This document shows positions 1-8,498 of a stretch of DNA of 64,000 nt, piece by piece; the first letter of the stretch is position 1, and every line of letters begins with the position of its first letter. The notes below the pieces were generated by a model. That model ran no database searches and had not been told where the DNA came from. It saw only the letters and a list, made by a program, of their open reading frames with translations. The stretch covers positions 116,396 through 180,395 of the forward strand of contig JACRPC010000043.1 of NCBI GenBank assembly GCA_016214125.1, given 5' to 3'. Source of the stretch: Rhodospirillales bacterium (GTDB lineage: Bacteria; Pseudomonadota; Alphaproteobacteria; Rhodospirillales; WMHbin7). The translations under genes were made by a program, and so were the position numbers.

Positions 1-1
1 G

Positions 2-820
2 CTGATTTCGGCCGGCGAGGAAAGCGGCAATTTGAGCGAATCCTTCAGCCAGCTCGTCAAGCACCTGAAATGGACCGACGCCATCACCACGAAGATCAAG
101 AAGGCGATCCGTTACCCCTCGATCATGCTGGTGGTGATCGTTGGCCTGTTCTTCTTCATGATGATTCTGGTGGTGCCGGAAGTGGTGTCGTTCCTGCGCT
201 CGACCGGCCAGAATCTGCCGACGGTGACCTTGGCCCTCATCGCTACCTCGGACTTCATGATCGATTTCTGGTACCTGGTGCTGACGGTGCCGATCGCGGC
301 GGCGGTCGGGCTGCGTGCCCTGGCGGCGGCGTCCGAGGAATTCGCCTACAAGGTCGATTACCTTCTGCTGCGCCTGCCCAAACTGGGCGAGATGATCCGC
401 AAGATCGCCCTGTCGCGCTTCGCCCATTTCTTCGCCGTCATGTTTCAAAGCGGGGTGCCGATCTTGCAATGCATCGAGACGGCGACCAAGGTGGTCAACA
501 ACCGGGTGCTGTCGCAATCGCTCTCGGTCGTTCATCGCGGCGTCCAGCAGGGCAATTCCTTTTCGCTGGCGCTGCGCGATTCCGGCGAATTTCCAAGTCT
601 GGTGATCCGCATGGTCAAGATCGGCGAGGACAGCGGCAATCTTTCCGAGACGCTGGAGAACGTCACCAGCTTCTACGACAACGATGTCGACGAGGCGATC
701 GATGCCCTGTTGGCGATGATGGAGCCGGCGCTCACCGTGGTCGCCGGCATTCTGATGACCTGGATCGTCGTGGCGGTGATCGGGCCGATCTACGAAAGCT
801 TCAGCAAGCTGGGGATCTAG
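2..820 (+). CDS. GspF/PilC-family inner-membrane assembly protein (5' partial)
   Basis: The reading frame is open from base 2, so the start lies upstream of the window; about 273 codons are present. The family is the polytopic inner-membrane platform protein of type II secretion and type IV pilus machines. The fragment holds a family motif twice, as SAGEESGNLSES at the very start and KIGEDSGNLSET near the C-terminus, which marks the two homologous T2SSF repeats. Three hydrophobic segments are seen: one shortly after the first motif, one about 50 residues later, and one at the C-terminal end. It is followed after 2 bases by a GspL-like gene, so it is probably the distal part of a pilus/secretion operon. 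An MshG-like role is equally possible; the exact machine type is inferred. Confidence 0.9.
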   Translation: MISAGEESGNLSESFSQLVKHLKWTDAITTKIKKAIRYPSIMLVVIVGLFFFMMILVVPEVVSFLRSTGQNLPTVTLALIATSDFMIDFWYLVLTVPIAAAVGLRALAAASEEFAYKVDYLLLRLPKLGEMIRKIALSRFAHFFAVMFQSGVPILQCIETATKVVNNRVLSQSLSVVHRGVQQGNSFSLALRDSGEFPSLVIRMVKIGEDSGNLSETLENVTSFYDNDVDEAIDALLAMMEPALTVVAGILMTWIVVAVIGPIYESFSKLGI

Positions 821-822
821 CG

Positions 823-2451
823 GTGGCGTTCGACCTTTCCCTGCATCATTTCACGCGACGCTTCATCCTGGTGCTGGGCGACGAGGGCGCCGTCCTGGTG
901 CATGTGGTGCGGGGCGGCGTGCGCAACGCCTGGTTCGTGCCCGCCGATTCCGAGGAAGGGCCCGAGGCCTTCTCCGAGTTCTTCGCCACCGATCGCGCCG
1001 CGACGCTTTTCGTCGAGGTCGACACCATCGAACAGCTCTACCGCGAAGAGACGCTGCCCAAGGCCAACATTCTCGATCACGCCAAGGTGCTGGCGCGGCG
1101 CCTGAGCATCGCCTTTCCGTCCGAGGAGTTGCGGGCGGCGGTGCCGCTGAAAGGCAAGGACAAGGCCAGCCGCAAATACCTTTTCACCGCCTTGCCGCTG
1201 TCGCCTTGGCTCAAGCGCTGGGCGGCGTTGATCGAGAAGCTTCCCAACCCGACCATCGCCTTCTGCCTGCTGCCGATCGAGTCCCAGGCGATGGTGCGCG
1301 AACTGGCGCCCACGCCCGGCTCGGCCAAGGCGGGGGACCGGCACTGGCGCATGCTGGTGACCTTGCAAGTGACCGGCGGTTTTCGCCAGATCGTCGAGCT
1401 CAACGATCAGCTTATCCTCACCCGCATGACCCAGCGTTCGGCCGAGGATGTCGAGCCGGCCGATCTTGCGGCGTCGATCGAGCGCGAATTCAAATCCTCG
1501 ATCAGCTATCTGAAGCGCCTGGGCTTTCAAGACAGCGACCCCTTCGACTTGGTTATTCTGATCGGCGCCGACTCCCATGAAGCCGTGCGCGCCCGGGCGT
1601 TCGACACTTCGAGCCTCACCGTTCTCACGCCGTTTGAGGCGGGGCAGCGTTTGGGGTTCAAACGGAGCGCCGACCCCGAAAGCCCCTACAGCGATGTGCT
1701 GCACGCTCTTTGGCTCAGCCGCAAGATGGCGATGCCGCTGCGGCTGGCGACGCCCACCATCCAGCGCCAATTCTACCTGGCGCAAACGCGCCGCTTTGCG
1801 CCGATCACCGTGGGTGCGCTCACGCTTGCCCAGCTTATGTATGCCGGGTCGGTCGGGCAGGAGATTTGGGACAGCATGGATCTGCGCGCCAACCGCCAGA
1901 CGGATCTAAGCTCGGTGCGCCAGCAACATGAACGTCAGCTTGGCGAACTGAAGAAATTGCCGGTGTCGATCGAGGAGATGCGCGCCACCTTCCAGGCGAA
2001 TGCGGCGCTCGACAAGCGCGCCCTGGCCTTGGGGCCGATCTGGTCGGGATTGGATCGGGCTTTGGGGGCCGAGGCGCGTTTGCTCCGTTACAATGTCGAG
2101 GTCGAGGGCGAAAAGCCGGGTGATGCCCCCGCCGCCGGCCGCCCCGCCCGTCCGCAGCCGCCGCGCCCGGGCACTCCGGCGGCGGCGCCTGCCGATGGTC
2201 CGCCCCATAAACTCGGCCTGACCGCCGAGTTTTCGAGCGCGATCGGCCAGCCGGCCCTGGCGCTCGATCAGGCGCGGGCGCTTGCCAGCCGTTTGACGGC
2301 GGCCCTGCCCGGTTACAAGATCGAGATCGGGCGCTTGCCGGTCAGCGTTCTGCCCGGCCAGACCTTCACCGGCTCGCAGGGCGGCGCCAGCCGCGAGGAG
2401 CAGCGCCGCCAGGCCAGTGCCGACTACCTTGTGCGCAAGGGAAACCCCTGA
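823..2451 (+). CDS. GspL/MshI-like pilus assembly protein (cytoplasmic domain, one TM, periplasmic domain)
   Basis: A 542-residue protein starting at GTG 823, two bases after the GspF-like stop; this start fits the intergenic spacing. I see a long soluble N-terminal part of about 320 residues, one hydrophobic segment near residues 323-342 (TVGALTLAQLMYAGSVG), then a coiled-coil-like periplasmic part. A Pro/Ala-rich linker lies around residues 430-465, followed by a small C-terminal domain. This is the layout of GspL, of MshI, or of a PilM-PilN fusion, which link the cytoplasmic ATPase to the periplasmic scaffold. Sequence identity to any named family is not obvious to me, so the call rests on architecture and on the GspF-L-M-C-like gene order. 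It overlaps the next gene by one base. Confidence 0.6.
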   Translation: MAFDLSLHHFTRRFILVLGDEGAVLVHVVRGGVRNAWFVPADSEEGPEAFSEFFATDRAATLFVEVDTIEQLYREETLPKANILDHAKVLARRLSIAFPSEELRAAVPLKGKDKASRKYLFTALPLSPWLKRWAALIEKLPNPTIAFCLLPIESQAMVRELAPTPGSAKAGDRHWRMLVTLQVTGGFRQIVELNDQLILTRMTQRSAEDVEPADLAASIEREFKSSISYLKRLGFQDSDPFDLVILIGADSHEAVRARAFDTSSLTVLTPFEAGQRLGFKRSADPESPYSDVLHALWLSRKMAMPLRLATPTIQRQFYLAQTRRFAPITVGALTLAQLMYAGSVGQEIWDSMDLRANRQTDLSSVRQQHERQLGELKKLPVSIEEMRATFQANAALDKRALALGPIWSGLDRALGAEARLLRYNVEVEGEKPGDAPAAGRPARPQPPRPGTPAAAPADGPPHKLGLTAEFSSAIGQPALALDQARALASRLTAALPGYKIEIGRLPVSVLPGQTFTGSQGGASREEQRRQASADYLVRKGNP

Positions 2452-3113
2452 TGGCGGCCTCGATCAACATCGACCTCAAGGATCTGGCCAAGCTTCCCCG
2501 AGCCCTGACGGTGTCGGCGGCAATTCTGATCGTCAATCTCGGCGCCTGGTTCTTCGCCGTGCCCGAGTTGGAGGGCTGGCTCGACGAGATCAAGGGCGAA
2601 ACCAAGAAGATCGAGGGCGAAATCAGCGGCTTCCGCCAGCGGCTCAACACCATCCGCAACGAGCGCGCCAATCTGGCCAAGCTCGAGGAGGAGTACAAGG
2701 CGCTGCTCGAGGCGGGTTGGTTTCAGCCGCAGGACCGGTTGGAGGCCGAGCGCCGCCTGCGCGCCTTGGCCGAGGCGCATCGGTTGGTGTTGCCGCTCAC
2801 TTTCCAGATCCTGGCCGAGAAGTATGAAGCCGTGCCCGGCAATGTCGGCATCGATCTGGTGGCGAGCGAGATTCAGCTAACCCTGCGCGCGGTTCAGGAT
2901 GGCGACGTGATGGCCTTTCTGGCCGAACTGGGCAAGGGGGGCTTTCCCGGTCGCGTCACCTTGGACCGGTTTGCCTTGGCGCGGGTGAAGGAACCCAGCC
3001 CGGCCCTGTTGGCCGATCTGCGCGCCGGCAAGGTCGTGGAATTGGTCGAGGGCGATGTTCGTTTTCGCTGGGTTACGCTGCGCAAGACTCCCCCCAAGGG
3101 AGACGGCAAATGA
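2451..3113 (+). CDS. PilO/GspM/MshJ-like inner-membrane scaffold protein
   Basis: A 220-residue protein with a short cytoplasmic N-terminus and one membrane helix at about residues 20-38 (TVSAAILIVNLGAWFFAVP). A charged coiled coil follows at about 40-90, then a compact periplasmic domain. This is the size and topology of PilO, GspM and MshJ, which dimerise with PilN/GspL/MshI on the periplasmic face of the inner membrane. The start ATG shares one base with the stop of the upstream GspL-like gene, and the end overlaps the next start by four bases (ATGA), so these proteins are probably made together. The call is by architecture and context; divergence prevents naming the exact subfamily. Confidence 0.55.
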   Translation: MAASINIDLKDLAKLPRALTVSAAILIVNLGAWFFAVPELEGWLDEIKGETKKIEGEISGFRQRLNTIRNERANLAKLEEEYKALLEAGWFQPQDRLEAERRLRALAEAHRLVLPLTFQILAEKYEAVPGNVGIDLVASEIQLTLRAVQDGDVMAFLAELGKGGFPGRVTLDRFALARVKEPSPALLADLRAGKVVELVEGDVRFRWVTLRKTPPKGDGK

Positions 3114-3577
3114 AGCGGCTGGCGATGGCGCTGTTCGGAATCGTCCTTGCCGTTCCTGGCCTGGCTCAGACCCCGGCGCCACCGAAGGTCGAGGACGCAC
3201 CCGCGCCCGCCTTGCCGGCCTCGCTGATGTTCAGCCCCACCGATCTGGCCGAGATCGAAAAGGCGCGCCGGCGCCAGGCGGGCGCGTCTGGGCTTGCCCA
3301 GTGGGGAAGCGAGGCGGCGGTTCCCATGAAGGCGATGGGCAATGTCTATCTTTCCGCCCTCATGTATCTGGGCGCCAACCGCTGGACGGCCTGGATCAAC
3401 GGCCAATCCTTCGGACCGGGCGCCGCCACCGACACCATCCGCGTGCTCGGCGCGGCGCCCCATCATGTCGATCTGGAGGTGGAGGTGCCGGACCGCCCGC
3501 CCTTGCGGCTGCGTCTGGCGCCCAATCAAACCTATCTGGCCGCCGAAGGCCGGGTGATCGAGGGCATCGTGCCATGA
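3110..3577 (+). CDS. GspC/PilP/MshK-like periplasmic pilus assembly protein
   Basis: A 155-residue protein with a clear signal peptide (basic MKR, hydrophobic core, AQ cleavage region near residue 20). A Pro/Ala-rich linker follows, then a C-terminal beta-rich domain. The motif RWTAWINGQSF and the following segment resemble the HR domain found in GspC, PilP and MshK, which connects the inner-membrane scaffold to the outer-membrane secretin. Both ends overlap their neighbours by ATGA, so it is translated as part of this operon. No secretin gene is in the window; it may lie upstream. The domain call is moderate. Confidence 0.55.
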   Translation: MKRLAMALFGIVLAVPGLAQTPAPPKVEDAPAPALPASLMFSPTDLAEIEKARRRQAGASGLAQWGSEAAVPMKAMGNVYLSALMYLGANRWTAWINGQSFGPGAATDTIRVLGAAPHHVDLEVEVPDRPPLRLRLAPNQTYLAAEGRVIEGIVP

Positions 3578-4314
3578 GCCAAATGCGCCCGCTCGCGGTC
3601 GAGGGCGTCGCGGCCGGCTATGGCGGCCAGCCGGTGTTTGCCGATCTGAGCCTTGAGGTCGAGGCGGGCGAGATCGTCGGCCTGATCGGCTTGAATGGCG
3701 TCGGCAAGACCACCCTGATCAAGGCGATTCTGGGACTGGTCGAATGCCAGGGCGCCATCCGCCTGTTCGGCGAGGATTTCCGCCGCCCCGAAAGCCGACG
3801 CCATCTGGCTTATCTGCCGGAAAAATTCCAACCCTCGCATCTGCTGAAAGGCTGGGAGTTCCTGTCGCTGACCCTGTCCTATTACGGCCGGCCGCTCGAT
3901 CGCGAACGAGCCCGCGCGATGGCCTTGGGGCTCGATCTCGATCCGGAGGTTCTGGGCAAGAGCGGGCGCAGCTATTCGAAGGGCATGGGGCAGAAGCTGG
4001 GTCTGGCCGCCACCTTGCTCACCGGCCTGCCGCTGCTCGTTCTTGACGAGCCGATGAGCGGGCTCGATCCCCGGGCGCGCATCCGTCTCAAGGATCAATT
4101 GCTCGCCACCCGCCAGGAGGGGCGATCGGTGTTTTTCAGTTCCCACATCCTGGCCGATATCGAGGAAATCTGCGACCGGATCGCCGTGCTGCATGGCGGG
4201 CGGCTGATTTATGTCGGCCCGCCGGCGCCTTTCCGCACCCGCCATGGCGGGGCGACGCTGGAGCGCGCCTTCCTGGCGGCGATCACCGCCGCCGAAGGCG
4301 GCGCTATTCGATGA
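3574..4314 (+). CDS. ABC transporter ATP-binding protein, last gene of the pilus operon
   Basis: A 246-residue nucleotide-binding subunit. Walker A is GLNGVGKTT (about residues 37-45) and Walker B is LLVLDEPMSGLD. The signature segment is SYSKGMGQKLGL, the YSKGM variant common in ABC-2-type exporters of the CcmA/DRA group. The H-loop histidine is in FFSSHILAD. The start ATG overlaps the stop of the GspC-like gene, so it is cotranscribed with pilus genes, yet no permease follows: the next gene is on the other strand and converges with an 11-base overlap. Type IV pilus loci with ABC ATPases are known (PilH of Myxococcus), which makes a role in this machine reasonable but inferred. The permease may be encoded elsewhere. 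Confidence 0.85.
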   Translation: MSQMRPLAVEGVAAGYGGQPVFADLSLEVEAGEIVGLIGLNGVGKTTLIKAILGLVECQGAIRLFGEDFRRPESRRHLAYLPEKFQPSHLLKGWEFLSLTLSYYGRPLDRERARAMALGLDLDPEVLGKSGRSYSKGMGQKLGLAATLLTGLPLLVLDEPMSGLDPRARIRLKDQLLATRQEGRSVFFSSHILADIEEICDRIAVLHGGRLIYVGPPAPFRTRHGGATLERAFLAAITAAEGGAIR

Positions 4315-4792
4315 CGAAATTGCCGGTCATGCCCCGGGTGGCGTGCAAAGGCTGGTCGCAATAGACGTCGAAGGCGCCGGTGCGCACGGCGACGAATTTG
4401 ATCTCGGCGTTGGTTTCCGCTTTCAGGGTGACCTTTTCCAGCCGGGGGGTGGCGATCACCTCGCCATCCTTGCCGTAGACGATAAGATCGCGCACCGCGA
4501 TCGACTGGAAGAAGGGAATTGATTTCAGCGAATGGGTGATGGTGTCGTCGTTGCGCAGCGTCAGCACATAGGCCTTGCCGGTCTTGAAGACCCGCTGCTG
4601 CGGCGTCATTTCGTAATTGGACAGTTCAATATGGATGGCTTCGGCCTTGGTCCAGTCGACGCTGGCGGTGCGACCCTTGGGATCGGGAACATAGGCCGCG
4701 TAATTGCCGGCCAAGGTGGCGTGCTTGGCCACCGCGCAAGCGGCCAGTGCAAACGATAAAATCACGAAGGCGATAAGAGACCGCTTCGGCAT
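4304..4792 (-). CDS. Cupredoxin-domain lipoprotein with an apparent type 1 copper site
   Basis: A 162-residue protein from ATG 4792; an in-frame upstream start at 4825 would precede the signal peptide and is less likely. Residues 1-18 form a signal with lipobox ALAAC, so it should be lipid-anchored. The rest is a cupredoxin-like beta sandwich. His87 plus the C-terminal set Cys145-x4-His150-x4-Met155 (in YCDQPLHATRGM) reproduce the His-Cys-His-Met ligand order of blue copper proteins. Its partner is unknown; electron transfer or copper handling is inferred. It stands alone between the two pilus blocks, converging on the ABC gene. Confidence 0.75.
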   Translation of the reverse strand: MPKRSLIAFVILSFALAACAVAKHATLAGNYAAYVPDPKGRTASVDWTKAEAIHIELSNYEMTPQQRVFKTGKAYVLTLRNDDTITHSLKSIPFFQSIAVRDLIVYGKDGEVIATPRLEKVTLKAETNAEIKFVAVRTGAFDVYCDQPLHATRGMTGNFVIE

Positions 4793-4859
4793 GGCCGAAC
4801 CTCGCTCAACCGATTGTGCGATCATCGCTTAGCAAAGGTTAAGGAAGTCTTACGAATTC

Positions 4860-5981
4860 CTACAAAGACAGCTTCGAGGTATCGACGCCCTTCAGGCCTT
4901 CGGCGCCCCCGGTGGTGGCGCGCATGATCTGCAGCTTGAGATCGTTGGCGTTGTCGGCCTCGGCCAAGGCGGTTTCCATCTCGATCTGGCCGGCGGCGTA
5001 GAGATTGTAGAGGTATTGGTCGAAGGTCTGCATGCCGGTGTCGGTGTTGGCGGCCATCACCGGCTTGATCTCCTTCACCTCGCCCTTGCGGATCAGATCC
5101 TTGATCAGGCCCTGATTGAGCAGGATTTCCATCGCCAGCACCCGGCCGCCGCCCTTCTTCGCCACCAGCCGCTGCGAAACGATGCCGCGCAGATTGAGCG
5201 ACAGATTGAGCAGCACCTGATGGTGCATCTCCTTATCGAAGAAGTTCAGCACCCGCTCGATCGCCTGGTTGGCGTTGTTGGCGTGCAAGGTGGCCAGGGC
5301 CAGATGCCCGGTCTCGGCGATGTTGATCGATTGCTGCATCGAAAAGGCGTCGCGGATTTCGCCGATCAGAATGGCGTCGGGCTTCTGGCGCAGCGTGTTT
5401 TTCAGCGCCGCTTCGAAGCTTTGGGTGTCCACGCCGACCTCGCGCTGGGTGATGATGCATTTCTTGTGGTCGTGGATGTATTCGATCGGGTCCTCGATGG
5501 TGATGATGTGGCCGGGCTGGCTGGCGTTGCGGTGATCGATCATCGCGGCCAGCGTCGTCGATTTGCCCGAGCCGGTGCCGCCGACCAAAATCACCAAGCC
5601 CCGCTTTTCCAAGACCAGATCGCCCAGAATTTTGGGCAGACCGAGGCTGGCCATGTTGGGCACCTGGGCGGTGATGCGCCTTATCACCAGCGCCGCGTGC
5701 TGGCGCTGCTTCATGGCGTTGACGCGGAAGCGGCCCTGCTTGCCCAAATCCATCGCCATGTTGAGTTCGAGCGTGCGCTCGAATTCCTCGAGCTGGGCCG
5801 GGGTGGCGATGTCGGCCAGGATGGCGGCCAGACCGGCATCGTCGAGCGGCTCGCGCTGCAAGATGTTGAAGCCGTTGTCGCCGCGCATGGTGGGGGCGGC
5901 GCCGAAGGTGAGATAGAGGTCGGAGCCCTTGTGGGCCACCATGGTGGAAAGCCAGGTGCGGATTTTCGAGGCGTCGGGCAT
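4860..5981 (-). CDS. pilU: PilU-like type IV pilus retraction ATPase
   Basis: A 373-residue hexameric ATPase of the PilT/PilU family. Walker A is GGTGSGKSTT (about residues 134-143), the Asp box lies in ITIEDPIEYIH, Walker B is AILIGEIRD and the His box is TGHLALATLHANNANQ. The segments GHIITIEDPIEYIHDH, ITQREVGVDT and KPVMAANTDTGMQTFDQ are closer to PilU than to PilT, and the N-terminal GSDLYLTFG also fits. The SD-like GGAAGG sits across the stop of pilT, 12 bases upstream, so the two are coupled. PilU normally assists PilT in depolymerising the pilus at the inner membrane. Confidence 0.9.
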   Translation of the reverse strand: MPDASKIRTWLSTMVAHKGSDLYLTFGAAPTMRGDNGFNILQREPLDDAGLAAILADIATPAQLEEFERTLELNMAMDLGKQGRFRVNAMKQRQHAALVIRRITAQVPNMASLGLPKILGDLVLEKRGLVILVGGTGSGKSTTLAAMIDHRNASQPGHIITIEDPIEYIHDHKKCIITQREVGVDTQSFEAALKNTLRQKPDAILIGEIRDAFSMQQSINIAETGHLALATLHANNANQAIERVLNFFDKEMHHQVLLNLSLNLRGIVSQRLVAKKGGGRVLAMEILLNQGLIKDLIRKGEVKEIKPVMAANTDTGMQTFDQYLYNLYAAGQIEMETALAEADNANDLKLQIMRATTGGAEGLKGVDTSKLSL

Positions 5982-5993
5982 CGACGAACCTTC

Positions 5994-7277
5994 CTAGCGG
6001 AACAGACTGCTCACCCCGGTCTTCTTGGGGGCGGCGGCAGGTTGAGCCGCCGCCGGCGGCGCGGCGGGCTGCGGGGGTGGCGGCGCCGGGGGCGCGGCTT
6101 GCGGCGTTGACACGGGTTGGGACGCCGGTTGGGGCGCCGGGCGGGGCGCGGCCGCTTGCGGCATGGGCTGGGCGGGCCGGGCTTGGGCCGGCGCGGCGGC
6201 AGGCGCCGGGGCTGCCGCAGCCGTGCCCGCTTCGGCCACCGGCGGCGCGCTGGGTTGGGCGAATCGCTCCAACTCTTCCTTGGCGACGATGCCCTGGGCG
6301 ACCATGGTCTTCACGCTGTCTTCCAGGGTCTGCATGCCGAAGCGCTGGCCCATCTGCATCATCGAAACGATCTGCGGCACCTTGTTCTCGCGGATCAGGT
6401 TGCGCACCGCCGGGGTGCCGACCAGGATGTCGTGGGCGGCGATGCGCCCACCCTTGCCGTCGATGCGCTTCATCAACACCTGGCTGATCACCGCTTGCAG
6501 CGAACCGGCTACCATGGCGCGGACCATTTCCTTATCGCCGGCCGGGAAGACGTCGATGATACGGTCGATGGTCTTGGCGGCCGAACTGGTGTGCAGCGTG
6601 CCCATCACCAGATGCCCGGTCTCGGCCGCCGTCAGCGCCAGGCCGATGGTTTCGTGATCGCGCATTTCGCCGACCAGGATCACGTCGGGGTCTTCGCGCA
6701 ACGCGCTTTTCAAGGCACGGGCAAAAGATTTGGTGTGGTTGCCCAGCTCGCGGTGATTGATCAGGCATTTGATGTTGGCGTGGACGAACTCGACCGGGTC
6801 TTCGATGGTCAGGATGTGCTTGGCCTGGTTGCGGTTGATGTGATCGATCATCGCCGCCAGGGTGGTCGACTTGCCCGAGCCGGTGGGGCCGGTTACCAGC
6901 ACCAGGCCTTTCTCCAACTCGCAGAAGCGCCGGAACATGGGGGGCGCGTTCAATTGCTCGAGCGTCGGCACCACGGTGGGAATGGTGCGGAACACCGCCG
7001 CCGCGCCCCGGTTGGTGGTGAAGGCGTTGACGCGGAAGCGGGCCGAGGCGCCGAAGGCGATGGCGAAATCAAGCTCGTGCTCCTGCTCGTACTCGGCACG
7101 CTGCTCCTCGGTCATGATCGAATAGATCATCGCCTTGGTCTCGTCCGGCGTGAGCGGCTCGACCTTCACCGGCCGCATTTCGCCATTCACCCGTAAGATC
7201 GGCGGGTTGTTGCTGGTCAGGTGGATGTCGGAAGCCTTGCTTTGCTGGGCAAAGGCAAGGATTTCGGTGATTTCCAT
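5994..7277 (-). CDS. pilT: PilT twitching-motility retraction ATPase with Pro/Ala-rich tail
   Basis: A 427-residue protein. The first 345 or so residues are a standard PilT: KASDIHLTSNNPPILRVNG at the N-terminus, Walker A GPTGSGKSTT, Asp box LTIEDPVEFVH, Walker B VILVGEMRD and His box TGHLVMGTLHTSSA. PilT powers pilus retraction from the cytoplasmic face. The unusual part is the C-terminal extension of about 85 residues, almost only Pro, Ala and Gln, ending in a short conserved-looking SSLFR. Typical PilT proteins are near 345 residues. The tail may be a flexible tether or an assembly artefact of low-complexity DNA. It lies upstream of pilU and downstream of the transglycosylase gene in a leftward operon. 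Confidence 0.93.
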   Translation of the reverse strand: MEITEILAFAQQSKASDIHLTSNNPPILRVNGEMRPVKVEPLTPDETKAMIYSIMTEEQRAEYEQEHELDFAIAFGASARFRVNAFTTNRGAAAVFRTIPTVVPTLEQLNAPPMFRRFCELEKGLVLVTGPTGSGKSTTLAAMIDHINRNQAKHILTIEDPVEFVHANIKCLINHRELGNHTKSFARALKSALREDPDVILVGEMRDHETIGLALTAAETGHLVMGTLHTSSAAKTIDRIIDVFPAGDKEMVRAMVAGSLQAVISQVLMKRIDGKGGRIAAHDILVGTPAVRNLIRENKVPQIVSMMQMGQRFGMQTLEDSVKTMVAQGIVAKEELERFAQPSAPPVAEAGTAAAAPAPAAAPAQARPAQPMPQAAAPRPAPQPASQPVSTPQAAPPAPPPPQPAAPPAAAQPAAAPKKTGVSSLFR

Positions 7278-7325
7278 GGCCCTCTCCGCGTGACGCTCTA
7301 AAGGTGCCCGCTTGAAGGCCCTGAA

Positions 7326-8498
7326 TCAAGGGGTTCCGGGGCCGTCGCGCAGGAAGGCCAGGCGCTTGCGCACCTGTTCGATCGGCACCGACAGGGTGAT
7401 GACGCCCGGCCGGTAATCGGCCAGGAAGGATTCGTAGGCGGCGATGGCCTGGGCGGCCTGGCCGGCGCGGTCGAAAAGCAGGGCCAGATTGAGCCGCCAG
7501 GCCAGACGCTCGGGCTCGAGCGCCAGGGCCTCGGCCATCTGGCGGGCCGCCTGGCCGGGATCGCCCAATTGGGCGTGAATCTCGGCCATGCGCGCCGGCA
7601 CTTCGGCCAGATGGGGGGCTTCCTCGCGCAATTGGCGGAGCGACATCAGCCGGCGCGAGGGCGGTTCGGGCTCGAACAGCGCCAAGAGTCCCTCGGCGGC
7701 GGCGCGGTTCCAGGGATCATAAAGCAGCACCCGGCGGTAGGCGACGCGGGCCTCGCCCGAACGGCCCAGCCGGTCCAGGCTCATCGCCACCCCCAGCATC
7801 GCCAGGCTGCTGTCGGGGTTTTCGGCGGCCATCTTGCGGTAGCGCTCGAGCGCCCGATCGTATTGGCCGGCCTCGAAATCGGCATGGGCCAGTTGCGCCG
7901 GCTTGGGTTGGGTGTCGATCGTCTCGGCCAGCGGCGCCAGACCCAGCCGGCTTCGCCACGCTGCCATCACCTTGGAGAGATAGGCGGCGCCGTTGGCGGC
8001 GTGGTTGGGGGCGTGATAAGCCCGAACCGCCTTCGTCCAATTGCCCAACTGGCCTTGCAGCTCGACCAGATGGCGCACCGCGTAGGCGATGTTGGCGGCG
8101 GGGTCGAAGGCCTCTTCCAAATTCTTGAAGGCGCCGGGGTGATGGCGCAGATTGACCTGCAGGCAACCGACATCGACCACATCGACATTCTCGGCCAACA
8201 GTTCGACGGCGCGCGCCACCGCCTGGGCTTTGCTGGCGAAGAATTGGCCGCCGCCGTTGGCGTTGACCGTCCAGGGCCAGGGCGATTTCTTGCCGCTTTG
8301 CGGATCGAGGCGGCCGCTTTCCACTTCGGCCATCGCCGCCAACAGGCCCTGGGGAATGATCTGTTCGCGCTCGAAACGGGCCAGCGGGGCGTCGCAGGCA
8401 CCAAGGCCGGCGAGCGCGGTGGAGGTGGAAGGGGCCGGCTGGGCCAGGGCCGGGAAAGCGGCCAAAAGGGCAAGAAAGACCGTGGCGCCGGATCTCAT
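7326..8498 (-). CDS. Lytic transglycosylase (SLT domain) with C-terminal TPRs
   Basis: A 390-residue protein. ATG 8498 is chosen because it overlaps the upstream pseudopilin stop (ATGA) and begins a good signal peptide (SGATVFLALLAAFPALAQ). Residues about 45-190 form an SLT-type goose-lysozyme-like domain. The predicted catalytic Glu is in MAEVESGRLDP, followed by WPWTVNANG, DVGCLQVNL and the downstream helix with VRAYHAPN. The rest contains TPR-like helical repeats (for example AMLGVAMSLDRLGRSGEARV). The domain cuts peptidoglycan glycan strands; its position between pilus genes suggests local wall opening or anchoring for the machine. Confidence 0.88.
   Translation of the reverse strand: MRSGATVFLALLAAFPALAQPAPSTSTALAGLGACDAPLARFEREQIIPQGLLAAMAEVESGRLDPQSGKKSPWPWTVNANGGGQFFASKAQAVARAVELLAENVDVVDVGCLQVNLRHHPGAFKNLEEAFDPAANIAYAVRHLVELQGQLGNWTKAVRAYHAPNHAANGAAYLSKVMAAWRSRLGLAPLAETIDTQPKPAQLAHADFEAGQYDRALERYRKMAAENPDSSLAMLGVAMSLDRLGRSGEARVAYRRVLLYDPWNRAAAEGLLALFEPEPPSRRLMSLRQLREEAPHLAEVPARMAEIHAQLGDPGQAARQMAEALALEPERLAWRLNLALLFDRAGQAAQAIAAYESFLADYRPGVITLSVPIEQVRKRLAFLRDGPGTP

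Noticed and set aside
817..1785. Long open frames opposite or inside known genes across the window (for example 817-1785 minus, 5016-6110 plus, 45171-47231 minus)
   Set aside because: They mirror the third-position GC bias of the genes on the other strand, have biased composition and no recognisable motif.
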